A stretch of 64,000 nt of DNA from Terriglobia bacterium (GTDB lineage: Bacteria > Acidobacteriota > Terriglobia > UBA7540). The notes under the pieces are model-generated. The model was not told where the DNA came from. It did no database searches and saw nothing but the letters and a program-made list of their open reading frames with translations. This document shows, piece after piece, positions 54,301-63,759 of this stretch. A program made the translations under genes and the position numbers. The stretch covers positions 1 to 64,000 of the forward strand of contig DASTAW010000021.1 in NCBI GenBank assembly GCA_035712365.1, written 5' to 3'. Numbering within the stretch: the stretch's first letter is position 1; every line of letters begins with the position of its first letter.

Positions 54301-54479
54301 GGTCGTCCTCCTTTTGCGCACTATCTTACACCCACGGCCTCTGATCTCAATCACGAGATTGTTCAGCCAGCGACCGTTCTGTCCCAGAAAACCTTTGGCG
54401 GCAGTTACCCAATCAGACTACGATGGGCGTGCAGTCGGGCAAGCTGGTCGTTCGACATTGCAGTCTCGTGGAGGATCTC

Positions 54480-55733
54480 TTGGCAGACACGACGGAACTT
54501 CAAGCCAGTCGTTCCTCCATGCCTGCGCCGTGGATCGTGGGCATGGCGGTCTTCCCTTTTGGACTCGTGGTAGGATTCACCATCACCGCCTTGCCGTTCC
54601 TGCTGACGCACCTTGGCGTTTCCCTCGACAAAGTGGCCGTGATGAGCGCCACCGTGATGACTCCTACCTTCTGGGGATTCTTATTGCAGCCTCTCATGGA
54701 CACTGGACTGACGCGCCGGGCCTATGCCTGGATCACAGCCGCGTGTGCGGCGATTTGTCTTGCGGCAGCGTTGTTCGTTCTATCCCCCGTTCGGTTAGGG
54801 CCGGCAACGGGGCTGCTTCTGATCGGGGAGCTATCGATCGTGCTCTACTCAGGCGCGATCGGCGGCTGGACTGCGCAATTCACGCCCGATCACCTGCGCG
54901 GTTCCGTGAGCGGGTGGACCAACGTCGCCAATCTCGGCGGGGGCGCATTGGGTTCGCTGGCAGTCATGTCTCTGGCGCCGCACGTCGCCCTGCATTGGCT
55001 TGGGCTGGGGCTGGCCGTCTGCATCATCATTAGCACCTTGCCGATTCTGTTTTTTCCTGAAGCCGTCAAATCGTCGTTCCGATTACGGCAGATTTTCACC
55101 GATACCCTGAAGACCACGTGGCAGGCGAGCAAAACCAAAGAGGTCTTGACGGGCTTTTGTCTTTTCCTGGTGCCGGCCAGCGCGGAAGCGGCCATCAACC
55201 TGTTCTCCGGCATGGGCAATGATTTCCACACCAGCGCCTCGACGGTGATCTGGGTGACGGGAGGCGGGTGCGCGATAACCGCTTCGATCGGGGCGCTGCT
55301 CGGCGGGCGCGCCGCAAACCGCGTCTCCCGCGGCTATCTCTACCTTGGCGCGGGACTGACCACCAGCATCGTCTCCTTGGCCATGGCCATTGCTCCGCGC
55401 GTACCTCTCACCTTTATTCTGGGAGCACTCGTCTACAACGGCCTCGCCGGAGTCTGTTATGCGGCGTTCAACGCGCTGGGTTTTCAGCTCGTGGGCCAGG
55501 AAAGCCCCGTTGCCAGTACGCAACTGGGTCTGTTTGCCGCGGCCACCAACTTCGCGATCGATTACATGACCTGGGCTGATGGGCTTGGCTTCAAGCATTT
55601 TGGCGTGCGTGGGCTTCTGCTTACTGACGGCCTTGCCAGCATGATTTCTGCCCTCGTGCTGTTGGCCCTGCTGGGCAGCCGGCTCAGGAAGCGGCATATC
55701 GAGAGTTACCCCGTAACGGCGGCAGCAGATTGA
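54480..55733 (+). CDS. Major facilitator superfamily transporter
   Basis: 417 residues from TTG 54480, with GGAGG five nt upstream; longer frames lack a site. Twelve predicted helices, starting WIVGMAVFPFGLVVGFTITA, with the family loop motif DHLRGSVSGWTN between helices 4 and 5 and GRAANRVSRGY between 8 and 9. The sequence is closest in style to AmpG/PAT-type permeases. The substrate is unknown; a muropeptide, drug or siderophore is possible. It is divergent from the VWFA gene. Confidence 0.88.
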   Translation: MADTTELQASRSSMPAPWIVGMAVFPFGLVVGFTITALPFLLTHLGVSLDKVAVMSATVMTPTFWGFLLQPLMDTGLTRRAYAWITAACAAICLAAALFVLSPVRLGPATGLLLIGELSIVLYSGAIGGWTAQFTPDHLRGSVSGWTNVANLGGGALGSLAVMSLAPHVALHWLGLGLAVCIIISTLPILFFPEAVKSSFRLRQIFTDTLKTTWQASKTKEVLTGFCLFLVPASAEAAINLFSGMGNDFHTSASTVIWVTGGGCAITASIGALLGGRAANRVSRGYLYLGAGLTTSIVSLAMAIAPRVPLTFILGALVYNGLAGVCYAAFNALGFQLVGQESPVASTQLGLFAAATNFAIDYMTWADGLGFKHFGVRGLLLTDGLASMISALVLLALLGSRLRKRHIESYPVTAAAD

Positions 55734-55840
55734 TGACGCTGATGAATGACCCGGAAGAATAAATCCGATTCATGGTCTTCGAGGCATGGTAAACTGCGGC
55801 TGCGAATGCGTCTCAATTCTTTCTCAACAGGGAGTGGCTT

Positions 55841-57184
55841 ATGCCTGTGCCATCCGTCCGGAAAATCTACCGGGGGCCGCTGGTCGTTGCTGCGGCATTT
55901 CTTCTGGGAGTTGTGCTCTATCCGGGCTGCAGCTCCAATAAAGGGGCCGGCATGACCGTCACCGTCGGCCCTGCAAACGCGGACGTGATTGGCACGGACA
56001 ATCTCGCCATCCAGAAAGCCGTTGACCGCGTAGCTGCGGCCGACGGCGGCACGGTGCTCGTCAAGGCCGGCGCCTACACTCTGGCCAACTCCGTGCGCCT
56101 GGCAAGCCACGTGACTCTGCGCGGCGAAGGCCCCGACAAAACGATCCTGAAGAAAGCGGCGGGCGTCGAGAGCAAGTTGAAGCTTGATGCCGATTACGGG
56201 GAATACAAGGCCACGGTGGAAGACGCCAGCGGCTTCCGTCCGGGCATGGGCGTGACTGTAGTTGACAAAGAGCAGCGCAGCGGCTGGACGCCCAGCGTGC
56301 GCACCATCACTCGCATTGACGGCGATACGCTCTACTTCAACAACTTTTTGCAGATGGATTACCACGTAGCGCTGGACGGCGAAGTCTTCAACACTTTCCC
56401 TCTGATCGCCGGCTTTGAGGTGACGGACGTGAAGGTGGAAGACCTGACGGCAGACGGCAGCCGCGAAGGCAGCGGCATTCTGGACGGCTGCCAGACAGGC
56501 GCCATCTACTTCTTCCACTCCACGCACATGACCGTTCACAATGCGGTGGCGCGCGATTATCCCGGCGACGGCATCAGCCTGCAGTTTGTGGAAGACCCGA
56601 TCGTGGACCACTGCGATTCCTACAACAACGCCTATCTGGGCATCCACCTCGGCACCGGCGCGCTGCGCGGCATCGTGGAACACAACCAGGCCCACCAAAA
56701 CGGCGAGGACGGCATCTATCTCTGCTGGCGCGTCCAGCACGCCCGCTACGCCGACAACCGAAGCTGGAACAACGGCCGCGACGGAATCTCGCTGGGCCAC
56801 AAAGATTCCGACAACCTGTTTGTGAACAATACTTCGACCGGCAATGGCCGCGCCGGAATCTACTTCCGCGAACAGTCGAGGTCGAACGCCCCCGATCGCT
56901 GCACCTTTGAGCACAACACCATCGCGGACAACGGACGCAATGGCGAAAAGCCCGCCAACATCCACATCAACGGCATGGTCGAGAACTTGAAGTTTTTGGA
57001 CAACACCATCGGTTCCGACGACGCAAAAAGCAAATCGCCGCAACTCGTCGGAATTTACATCGCTCCCCAGACGGACTTCATCACCCTGAGCCAGAACACC
57101 TTCACCGGCCCGTTCAAACAGAACATCATGAATGAGTCCAAAGGCGCCCACAACCAGATCACCGTGGAAGAAGCGCGGCGGTAG
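55841..57184 (+). CDS. Right-handed beta-helix lipoprotein (NosD/pectate-lyase-like)
   Basis: 447 residues. Signal peptide with lipobox ending at Cys30 (LYPGC), so membrane-anchored. The mature chain begins AIQKAVDRVAAADGGTVLVK, the standard start of a pectate-lyase-like helix, and then repeats PbH1 coils: YPGDGISLQFVEDPIVDHCD, NNAYLGIHLGTGALRG, NGEDGIYLCWRVQHARYADN, and GRDGISLGHKDSDNLFVNNT. Aligned Asn and Gly ladders are visible. It probably binds or cleaves a polysaccharide; no catalytic residues could be assigned. Confidence 0.88.
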   Translation: MPVPSVRKIYRGPLVVAAAFLLGVVLYPGCSSNKGAGMTVTVGPANADVIGTDNLAIQKAVDRVAAADGGTVLVKAGAYTLANSVRLASHVTLRGEGPDKTILKKAAGVESKLKLDADYGEYKATVEDASGFRPGMGVTVVDKEQRSGWTPSVRTITRIDGDTLYFNNFLQMDYHVALDGEVFNTFPLIAGFEVTDVKVEDLTADGSREGSGILDGCQTGAIYFFHSTHMTVHNAVARDYPGDGISLQFVEDPIVDHCDSYNNAYLGIHLGTGALRGIVEHNQAHQNGEDGIYLCWRVQHARYADNRSWNNGRDGISLGHKDSDNLFVNNTSTGNGRAGIYFREQSRSNAPDRCTFEHNTIADNGRNGEKPANIHINGMVENLKFLDNTIGSDDAKSKSPQLVGIYIAPQTDFITLSQNTFTGPFKQNIMNESKGAHNQITVEEARR

Positions 57185-57185
57185 C

Positions 57186-57248
57186 GTAGCACAGCCACTC
57201 CTGGCTGTGGCATTGGGATAAATACACCGGCATGAGTGCCGGTGCTAC
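57186..57248. repeat. Double-hairpin dispersed repeat, GTAGCACAG type
   Basis: Between GTAGC and GCTAC: CACAGCCA-CTCC-TGGCTGTG (57190-57209) and CACCGGCA-TGAG-TGCCGGTG (57225-57244), both perfect 8-bp stems. It starts 2 nt after the beta-helix gene stop. Confidence 0.85.
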
Positions 57249-57293
57249 GGGCAAGGCGAGCCAGCCGCTCGATACTGAGTCTGCAGCGCTTCA

Positions 57294-58529
57294 GTGTCAG
57301 GACGTTCGGAGGCCGAAATGGGAATCCCGGATTGCTCTTCCTTCACCACTATAAAAGATCAAACCGGGCACGTCGGGCCCGTGGGCAAACCGGACCTGCG
57401 AACGAAGATACTCGCTGTCACAATCATGGTGGTCGTTTGGTCACTGTCCACATTGCCTGCACGGCCGGCCAACGCCTACCCGCAGGACGCCGGAGCCATC
57501 CTCAGCCAGGTCGGCGATACCTATCGACATCTGAAATCCTATTCATTTAACGGAGTAGTTCAGGCCACCATCGAAGTTGACAATAGCGAGTATCGGTCGA
57601 CATACGCTATGGAGCTCGTATCCCCAGGGGATCCCCACGTAGGCGTCCGCTTCAGCAGGGCTACCCCGATCAGAAAAATAGCTGGCACCGGCCCTGCGAA
57701 ACCCGGCTTGGCGTATCCGGCTCCATCCGGGCTAGGATTTCAATTTTATCGTCTTCCTGAAGCAGTGGACTCGGCCAAAATCATGGGGCAAGGTTCTGTA
57801 GCCGCCAACGGCAAGGCAATCTCCTGCCTGATCGTTGAGATACATTGGCGGCTAACCGCTAACAACCAAGAAGCGGTGAAGGGCGGTGTTGAAAAACTGT
57901 GGGTGGACAAAGCCAGCCACCTTGTTCTCAAGGCAAGCTTCGCCGGGTTCAATGATAAAAACCCCGCCCATCCCCACCTTGTGGAGCATTGGGTCATAGC
58001 GTTCCAGTCTTATCAACTCAATGGAGCGGTTCCGTCTTGGTATCACGCCAATGATCACCCCCTTGGGGAAGGAGAACCGAACTCCGGCGTCGCAGCACCC
58101 CGGCACATGTCTCCGCCTCCGGCAATTGGCAGCATTGTGCCCGAGTTTACCCTCAAGGACCTGCAGGGCCAGAGCGAGAGCCTAGCAGGCGCCCGCGGCA
58201 ATCCTGTTCTGATTGACTTCTGGGCGACATGGTGCGTCCCGTGCAGGGGTGTAGAAGCCTCTCTCGAACGGTTGAAGAAGCAATTGCCACCTGGGTCACT
58301 GACGATTTTTCGGATCACCAACGAGGAACCTGGCCGGGTGCGAAGCTTCCTTGCCGAGAACCACGAGAATTTTCCTACCTTGGTTCTGGGCCAGAAAGTC
58401 TGGGACCGCTTTGATGTCTATGTGTTGCCCACTCTAGTGCTGATCAACAGCACCGGGAATGTCGTCCTATACCACAAGGGATCGTTGACTGAGAACGAAC
58501 TGCTCTCTGAGCTCAAGAAGATCGAGTGA
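57294..58529 (+). CDS. Secreted lipid/outer-membrane-type domain fused to TlpA redoxin
   Basis: 411 residues from GTG 57294 (ATG 57318 is the alternative). A hydrophobic export segment lies at about 40-58 (ILAVTIMVVVWSLSTLPARP). The first domain (about 65-235, QVGDTYRHLKSYSFNGVVQA) resembles the LolA/DUF2092-type unclosed beta-barrel. The second is a redoxin domain with active site WCVPC near 313-317 and a cis-Pro VLPTLVLINSTG. The role is probably periplasmic disulfide exchange on a bound partner. Third TlpA-like protein in the window. Confidence 0.87.
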   Translation: MSGRSEAEMGIPDCSSFTTIKDQTGHVGPVGKPDLRTKILAVTIMVVVWSLSTLPARPANAYPQDAGAILSQVGDTYRHLKSYSFNGVVQATIEVDNSEYRSTYAMELVSPGDPHVGVRFSRATPIRKIAGTGPAKPGLAYPAPSGLGFQFYRLPEAVDSAKIMGQGSVAANGKAISCLIVEIHWRLTANNQEAVKGGVEKLWVDKASHLVLKASFAGFNDKNPAHPHLVEHWVIAFQSYQLNGAVPSWYHANDHPLGEGEPNSGVAAPRHMSPPPAIGSIVPEFTLKDLQGQSESLAGARGNPVLIDFWATWCVPCRGVEASLERLKKQLPPGSLTIFRITNEEPGRVRSFLAENHENFPTLVLGQKVWDRFDVYVLPTLVLINSTGNVVLYHKGSLTENELLSELKKIE

Positions 58530-58692
58530 GCACCGCCGCGCCTTCGCGGCCAAGGTTTGCCCGGTTGGAGCAGAAGATCTTTGCAGCTTTCGCTTATTGC
58601 GAACGAAGATCTTTTATCCGCTGCAGCCAGCTCGTGCCCAGTCGTATGCCGTGCGCTTGCCTATCAAGCCATTTAAGAAAGTAACTTTGGGT

Positions 58693-59960
58693 TGTACATG
58701 TCGCGCCATCTAAAATGTAACCGAGCTTTGAGACGAATTTGGAGCTTTGGGGCTGAGGCGTCGGTCGGCCAGGGCGTGAATCTGCTCCAGTTTGCGATCA
58801 ATGGTCTGGGCCAGGGCGAAGGGATCGAGGCGCCGGCGCAGGGTCTGGAGTTCGGCTGCCCGCTCCCGATCGACGCCGGGTGAAGCCAACAGGCGGTCGA
58901 GCGGGGTCTGGGCGGGGCCGTAGAGGCGCCTCAACTTGGAGCCCACCCGGGATTTGCGGATCAGCTTCACCGAGGGCAGAAACAGATTCATCCACAATCG
59001 CAGCTCGTGGCCGTACAGGTCATTCATCGCCTCGACGGCCGCCGGCGTGTCGTAGCGGTCCCAGCCCAGCAGCTTGCGGACATGCGTCCAGTTCTTCTGC
59101 TCGATGTGGGCGTTGTCGTCTTTTTTGTAGGGGCGTCCGCGGGTGAACTGGATGTCACGCCGGGCGCACCAGCGACCCAGGTGCCAGTTGATAAACTCCG
59201 AACCGTTGTCGGAGTCGATGCCCAGCAGGCGGAAAGGCAGGGCGGTGGAAATCTCTTCCAGCGCGTCGCGCACCGCAGTCTCGCCCTTGCCGAGCACCGC
59301 ACGGGTCTCGGTCCAGGTGGTGTGGATATCGGTGACGTTCAGCGAGTGGGCGAATTCGCCGCTGGCGGCGTTGCCCGAGTGCGAGACCAGGTCCACTTCG
59401 GTGAACCCCGGGACCTTCACGTCCCAGGAGTCGGTCTTGATGGCAATCTGGTGCTTGAGCAAGGCGCCGGGCTGGGTGCGCCCATACCGGCGCCTCTTCA
59501 ACCGCTGCTTCCGCGCCCGCAGGCGGCGATCGATCTGGCGGGCGCTGATCGAGCGCAATTGGCGCTCCACCTCGGCGCTCACCCGGAAGCGCCTCTTCAC
59601 CCAAGGCATCCATAGCGGCACTAGCGCCTTCAGCCGCACCGACCAGGGATAGCCCGCCGCTTCCCAGACCGCCGCCAGCACCGCCATCACTCCCGGCCCG
59701 TAACTGGGCGACCGTGGCCGTCGCGGGCACGGCCGCACCCGGCTGGGCGGAGGCCCGTTCAGCATCCGGATGGCGTACTTCCGGTGGTAGCCCGTGTTGG
59801 CACAAAATTCGTTCAAGATCACCTGCTTCAGCTTTCGGTCCGCTCGGCGATAGCGGCCGTAGATCGAAAGAAAATACTCCCGTCTCGAGTGACGACTCAT
59901 GGCAACCCTCCTCCATCTCCCTGGATTCGGGTTACACCTAAAACGGCGCGACGGGTTACA
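58693..59960 (-). mobile_element. Complete insertion sequence, about 1268 bp, DDE type
   Basis: Ends judged from imperfect inverted repeats: TGTACATGTCGCGCCATCTA at 58693 against, in reverse, TGTAACCCGTCGCGCCGTTT at 59960, both ending TGTAACC further in. It carries one transposase gene. No clear target duplication was found, so the ends are approximate. It lies in an intergenic site and breaks no visible gene. Confidence 0.78.
58710..59900 (-). CDS. Transposase (rve/integrase-core DDE)
   Basis: 396 residues. An N-terminal helical DNA-binding part (YGRYRRADRKLKQVILNEFC, RKYAIRML) is followed by an integrase core: first Asp in TEVDLVSHSG, second in IDSDNGSEF, and Glu in DNAHIEQKNW with 35 residues between, giving DD(35)E. 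The ATG has GGAGGAGGG five nt upstream. The reading frame is intact, so the element may be mobile. Its stop lies inside the left terminal repeat. It belongs to the IS481/ISNCY-like group with this core. Confidence 0.92.
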   Translation of the reverse strand: MSRHSRREYFLSIYGRYRRADRKLKQVILNEFCANTGYHRKYAIRMLNGPPPSRVRPCPRRPRSPSYGPGVMAVLAAVWEAAGYPWSVRLKALVPLWMPWVKRRFRVSAEVERQLRSISARQIDRRLRARKQRLKRRRYGRTQPGALLKHQIAIKTDSWDVKVPGFTEVDLVSHSGNAASGEFAHSLNVTDIHTTWTETRAVLGKGETAVRDALEEISTALPFRLLGIDSDNGSEFINWHLGRWCARRDIQFTRGRPYKKDDNAHIEQKNWTHVRKLLGWDRYDTPAAVEAMNDLYGHELRLWMNLFLPSVKLIRKSRVGSKLRRLYGPAQTPLDRLLASPGVDRERAAELQTLRRRLDPFALAQTIDRKLEQIHALADRRLSPKAPNSSQSSVTF

Positions 59961-60090
59961 TCCTTAAATGTCTCGACAGCCTCTCATCAGTTACATTTAA
60001 CATGTCTCCATACGGCTTGTAGACTTTTACGGAACCGGATAGTACACTGGCAGTCTTTATTTCCTCTGATCTGCTGACAAGGAGCAATTG

Positions 60091-61266
60091 ATGGCGCCGA
60101 AGCCAGGCCTGAAGCTGATGGTCATCTCGTCCGCAATTCTATTTTTATTCCTGGCGTGCGCAAGCCCCGCAGCGCGAGCTCAAGAGCTGGCTGCTACTCC
60201 GCCCATGGGCTGGAACAGTTGGAACCATTATGCCTGCAAAGTGAGCGATGCGATTGTCCGCGAGCAGGCCCGCGCCATGGCCGCCAACGGCATGAAGGCC
60301 GCGGGCTACGAATACATCAACATCGATGACTGCTGGCAGGGCAAGCGCGACGCCAAAGGAATCATACATCCGAACGACCGCTTCCCGGATATGAAAGCGC
60401 TCGGCGATTACATCCACAGCCTGGGCCTGAAGTTCGGCATCTATTCCTCGCCCGGCCCCAAGACTTGCGCAAAGTACGAAGGCAGCTACCATCACGAGAA
60501 GCAGGACGCTGAAACCTACGCGTCCTGGGGCGTGGATTATCTGAAGTACGACTGGTGCAGCGCCCGGACTGTTTACAAGCCGTCCGATATGCCCGCCGCC
60601 TACAAGAAGATGCACGAGGCGCTCGTGGCAACCGGCCGGCCGATTGTCTACAGCCTGTGCCAGTACGGAATGGACCGCGTGTGGCGCTGGGGACCGTCGG
60701 TTGGCGGCAATCTTTGGCGGACCACGGATGACATCGAGGACAATTACGCGCGCATGGCGTTCATCGGTTTTGGGCAGGAGGGTCTCGCCAAATTCGCCGG
60801 CCCGGGCCATTGGAACGATCCCGACATGCTCGAGGTGGGCAACGGGCATATGAGCGCGGATGAATACCGCACCCACATGAGCCTGTGGTGCATCCTGGCG
60901 GCGCCGCTGATTTCCGGCAATGACCTCGCCAGCATGTCGCAGGAAACCCTCGCTACGCTGACCAATCCGGAAGTGATTGCCGTGGACCAGGACCCGGCTG
61001 GAACTGAGGGTTACCGTGTGTCGCAGGAAGGTCCGTTGCAGGTGTGGGTTAAGCCGCTGGCCGACGACAGCAAGGCGGTGGGGCTTTTTAATGCGGGCGA
61101 ATCGCCCATGCCGGTCACCATCCGCTTCAAGGACATCGGACTCAGCGGCGAAGTTTCGGTGCGTGACCTGTGGGAGCGGAAGGACCTGGGCGGCTTCAGT
61201 GGAAGCTACTCGGCCAGGGTCCCGCGGCACGGCGTCGTGATGGTCAGGCTAAAATCAGGGAGTTAG
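60091..61266 (+). CDS. Glycoside hydrolase family 27 alpha-galactosidase
   Basis: 391 residues from ATG 60091, with AGGAG seven nt upstream. Signal peptide ending at ARAQ. GH27 features are present: LAATPPMGWNSWNHYACKVS at the start, GYEYINIDDCWQ, the nucleophile Asp in DYLKYDWCSA (about residue 153) and the acid/base Asp in RTTDDIEDN, then GHWNDPDMLEVGNG. A C-terminal beta sandwich completes it. It should hydrolyse terminal alpha-galactosyl (or N-acetylgalactosaminyl) groups of plant oligosaccharides in the periplasm or outside. Confidence 0.97.
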   Translation: MAPKPGLKLMVISSAILFLFLACASPAARAQELAATPPMGWNSWNHYACKVSDAIVREQARAMAANGMKAAGYEYINIDDCWQGKRDAKGIIHPNDRFPDMKALGDYIHSLGLKFGIYSSPGPKTCAKYEGSYHHEKQDAETYASWGVDYLKYDWCSARTVYKPSDMPAAYKKMHEALVATGRPIVYSLCQYGMDRVWRWGPSVGGNLWRTTDDIEDNYARMAFIGFGQEGLAKFAGPGHWNDPDMLEVGNGHMSADEYRTHMSLWCILAAPLISGNDLASMSQETLATLTNPEVIAVDQDPAGTEGYRVSQEGPLQVWVKPLADDSKAVGLFNAGESPMPVTIRFKDIGLSGEVSVRDLWERKDLGGFSGSYSARVPRHGVVMVRLKSGS

Positions 61267-61336
61267 ATACGCGAAGGCAGCTCGCTTTGTCAGGACGCCA
61301 CGCCAGGCCACGCCACCCGGAGGCAAGGATTGGAGT

Positions 61337-61537
61337 ATGGATTTTAAGGACTCACTCAAGGTCGCAAAGCCCCTGGCAGGGACCTGCGAACATCAGTGGC
61401 TGGAACAGGAGAGCCCCTTTCTTGTCGCGCAGCTCTGCAAACTGTGCCGGCTCTACCGCTACAAGGTAGCTCCCATCTCCGACTGGGAGTACCGCGCCCC
61501 AATCCCGCGGTCCACCTTCGGCATGGACACCGCCTGA
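61337..61537 (+). CDS. Small protein with zinc-ribbon-like Cys/His set
   Basis: 66 residues, no signal. It has TCEHQWLE followed after 14 residues by LCKLCRLYRYK: Cys, His, Cys, Cys in a CxH...CxxC pattern that could hold a zinc ion, then YKVAPISDWEY. The ATG follows AAGGATTGGAGT. Not recognised; a small metal-binding protein is an inference. Confidence 0.55.
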   Translation: MDFKDSLKVAKPLAGTCEHQWLEQESPFLVAQLCKLCRLYRYKVAPISDWEYRAPIPRSTFGMDTA

Positions 61538-61672
61538 TTCTTTATCGCAGTCAGTAAACTTCTGCTGAGCGTCACGGGTTGAGTTTTCGAATCGCGTGAA
61601 CTATCTTTAATTTTCGGGCTCCGGAGTTCGGGCGGACCCTTGCGGCCACGCAACAGACCCTCAAGAACGCCA

Positions 61673-63052
61673 ATGGACCCTATATTCCCAACCCGGGCTT
61701 TGCTGGTCGATCTTTACGAACTCACCATGGCGGCGGGGTATTTCGAGCACGCCATGGATTTCCAGGCCACCTTCGAACTGTTTGTCCGTTCCCTGCCCGC
61801 CGAACGGTCCTTCCTGGTTGCGGCAGGAGTGGATGATGCGCTCGATTATCTCGAAAGCCTGCGCTTCTCCGACGATGACATCGCCTACCTCCGCGGTCTC
61901 GCGCTCTTCCGGGCGTTACCGGAAGATTTCTTCGAATACTTAAGAACGTTCCGTTTTGAAGGGGACGTTGCGGGCGTTCCGGAAGGCACTGTCGTTTTCG
62001 CCGAAGAACCCATCCTGCAATTGACGGCGCCGGTGGCGGCTGCGCAAATCGTCGAGACCTACCTGCTTTCCGTCATCAACTTTGAAACACTCGTGGCCTC
62101 AAAAGCCGCGCGCGTAGTGCATGCCGCCGCGGGACGCAGCGTGCTGGAATTCGGAACACGCCGCGCGCAGGGGCCGGAAGCCGGCCTGCGGGCCGCCCGC
62201 GCCGCTTATCTTGGCGGCTGCGACGCCACCTCCAACGCGGAAGCCGGCCGTCTCTATGGCATTCCCGTCGCCGGAACGGCAGCCCACTCCTGGACGCAGG
62301 CTTTTCCCTCTGAGCGTGAAAGCTTTGAGGCACTGCTCGAAGTCTTCCCGGACACCGGCGTGCTGCTGATCGATACTTACGATGATCTGGCAGGCGCGGA
62401 AACGGCGGCATCGCTCGGCAGAAAATTCAGCGCCGTGCGGCTTGACAGTGGAGACTTGATCGAGAAGAGCCGCAAGGTCCGCGCCATCCTTGACGAGCAT
62501 GGGCTCCGTGACGTAAAGATCATCGCCAGCGGCGATCTGAACGAAGACCGGATTGAAAAGCTGGTTGAAGCGGGAGCGCCCATCAACTCCTTCGGCGTCG
62601 GCACGGACCTTGCAACCTCGCGCGACGTGCCGGCGCTGAGCGTGGTTTACAAGCTGGTGGAGATAGACCGCGGCGGTCAGGTGGAATACAAGGCCAAGTT
62701 CAGCGAAGAGAAAGTCTACTGCCCGGGACGCAAGCAGGTCTTCCGCTTCAGCCATGAGGGCAAATACCATCACGACGTCATCGCGCGCTTCGGCGAGACT
62801 TACGCGGACGGCGAGCCTCTGCTCCAGCCGCTGATGCGCAACGGGCGCCGTCTCGAGGCGCGGCGCAGCGCGTCGTCAATCCGCGAAACGGTGCTGGCCG
62901 GTCTGGGCCGGCTTCCAGCGCCATACCGACGGCTGCGCGGTGCTCCCGACTATCCCGTAGAGAAGAGCCGCGCACTCCTCGAACTGCACGAGCAGGTGCG
63001 CAGCCAGTACGTGACGGCACGCAAGCCTGCTGGCGCGCCGCGATCAAGCTGA
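61673..63052 (+). CDS. pncB: Nicotinate phosphoribosyltransferase
   Basis: 459 residues from ATG 61673; 11 more codons upstream are open. Makes nicotinate mononucleotide from nicotinate and PRPP in NAD salvage. The family signatures are present: LVDLYELTMAAGYFEHAMDF, SVLEFGTRRAQGPEAGLRAA, the catalytic His in GTAAHSWTQAFPSE and the phosphate-binding RLDSGDLIEKSRKVR. The gene ends 16 nt before a nicotinamidase-like gene, forming a salvage pair. Confidence 0.97.
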   Translation: MDPIFPTRALLVDLYELTMAAGYFEHAMDFQATFELFVRSLPAERSFLVAAGVDDALDYLESLRFSDDDIAYLRGLALFRALPEDFFEYLRTFRFEGDVAGVPEGTVVFAEEPILQLTAPVAAAQIVETYLLSVINFETLVASKAARVVHAAAGRSVLEFGTRRAQGPEAGLRAARAAYLGGCDATSNAEAGRLYGIPVAGTAAHSWTQAFPSERESFEALLEVFPDTGVLLIDTYDDLAGAETAASLGRKFSAVRLDSGDLIEKSRKVRAILDEHGLRDVKIIASGDLNEDRIEKLVEAGAPINSFGVGTDLATSRDVPALSVVYKLVEIDRGGQVEYKAKFSEEKVYCPGRKQVFRFSHEGKYHHDVIARFGETYADGEPLLQPLMRNGRRLEARRSASSIRETVLAGLGRLPAPYRRLRGAPDYPVEKSRALLELHEQVRSQYVTARKPAGAPRSS

Positions 63053-63067
63053 CGCGCGGAGGATCGA

Positions 63068-63661
63068 ATGGCACTGCCTCTGGCCCTCTTTGATGTTGAT
63101 ACCCAAATTGACTTTATGGAGCCGGCAGGGAAGCTTTACGTTCCGCACGCAGAAGACATCATTCCCAATCTGGTCCGCTTGATGGCGTACGCGCGCGAAA
63201 GGAATATTCCTGTAATCTCCTCCGCTGATGCTCACGCACCCGACGATCCCGAATTCAAAGTGTGGCCGCCCCACTGCGTTGCCGGCACGCGCGGCCAGCA
63301 GCACATCAAGGAAACCTTTCTGCCCGGAGCCCTGACTGTTTCGATGGGCTCCGGGCCTTTCATTCCGCCTGAGAAGTGGCCGCCGCAGATCATTCTCGAA
63401 AAGGATGTCTATGAGACCACGGCAAACCCGAATTTTGACGGCATTCTGCAGGCCCTGGGTCCGCGCCGCTATATCGTCTTTGGCGTTGCCACGGAGTATT
63501 GCGTGCGCGCCGACGTGCTCGCGCTGCGAGAACGCAACAAACCCGTCGCGCTGGTCGTGGACGCAATCAAAGCGATCAGCGAGGAAGGCGGGCGCAAGGC
63601 GCTTGACGAAATGGCCGCCGCCGGAGTCGAACTGGTGACGACCGCCGACGTGTGCAAGTGA
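63068..63661 (+). CDS. Cysteine hydrolase, nicotinamidase/isochorismatase family
   Basis: 197 residues. Catalytic triad visible: Asp in FDVDTQIDFME (residue 9 or 11), Lys in LEKDVYET and Cys in VATEYCVRADVLA. The metal-binding ADAHAP follows VISS. Next to pncB, the expected reaction is nicotinamide to nicotinate, feeding that enzyme. The middle segment VSMGSGPFIPPEKWPPQII differs from textbook PncA, so another amide is possible. It begins 16 nt after pncB with GGAGGATCG before the ATG. Confidence 0.9.
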   Translation: MALPLALFDVDTQIDFMEPAGKLYVPHAEDIIPNLVRLMAYARERNIPVISSADAHAPDDPEFKVWPPHCVAGTRGQQHIKETFLPGALTVSMGSGPFIPPEKWPPQIILEKDVYETTANPNFDGILQALGPRRYIVFGVATEYCVRADVLALRERNKPVALVVDAIKAISEEGGRKALDEMAAAGVELVTTADVCK

Positions 63662-63759
63662 AACTGCATTGTGCCTGCTAAGGCGGCTCGGCAGAAAACC
63701 CGGAAGCGTTAACGGCCCTGCAGGAATCCGCTCCCATCCTGATAGCGGCCCGGAGGTGT

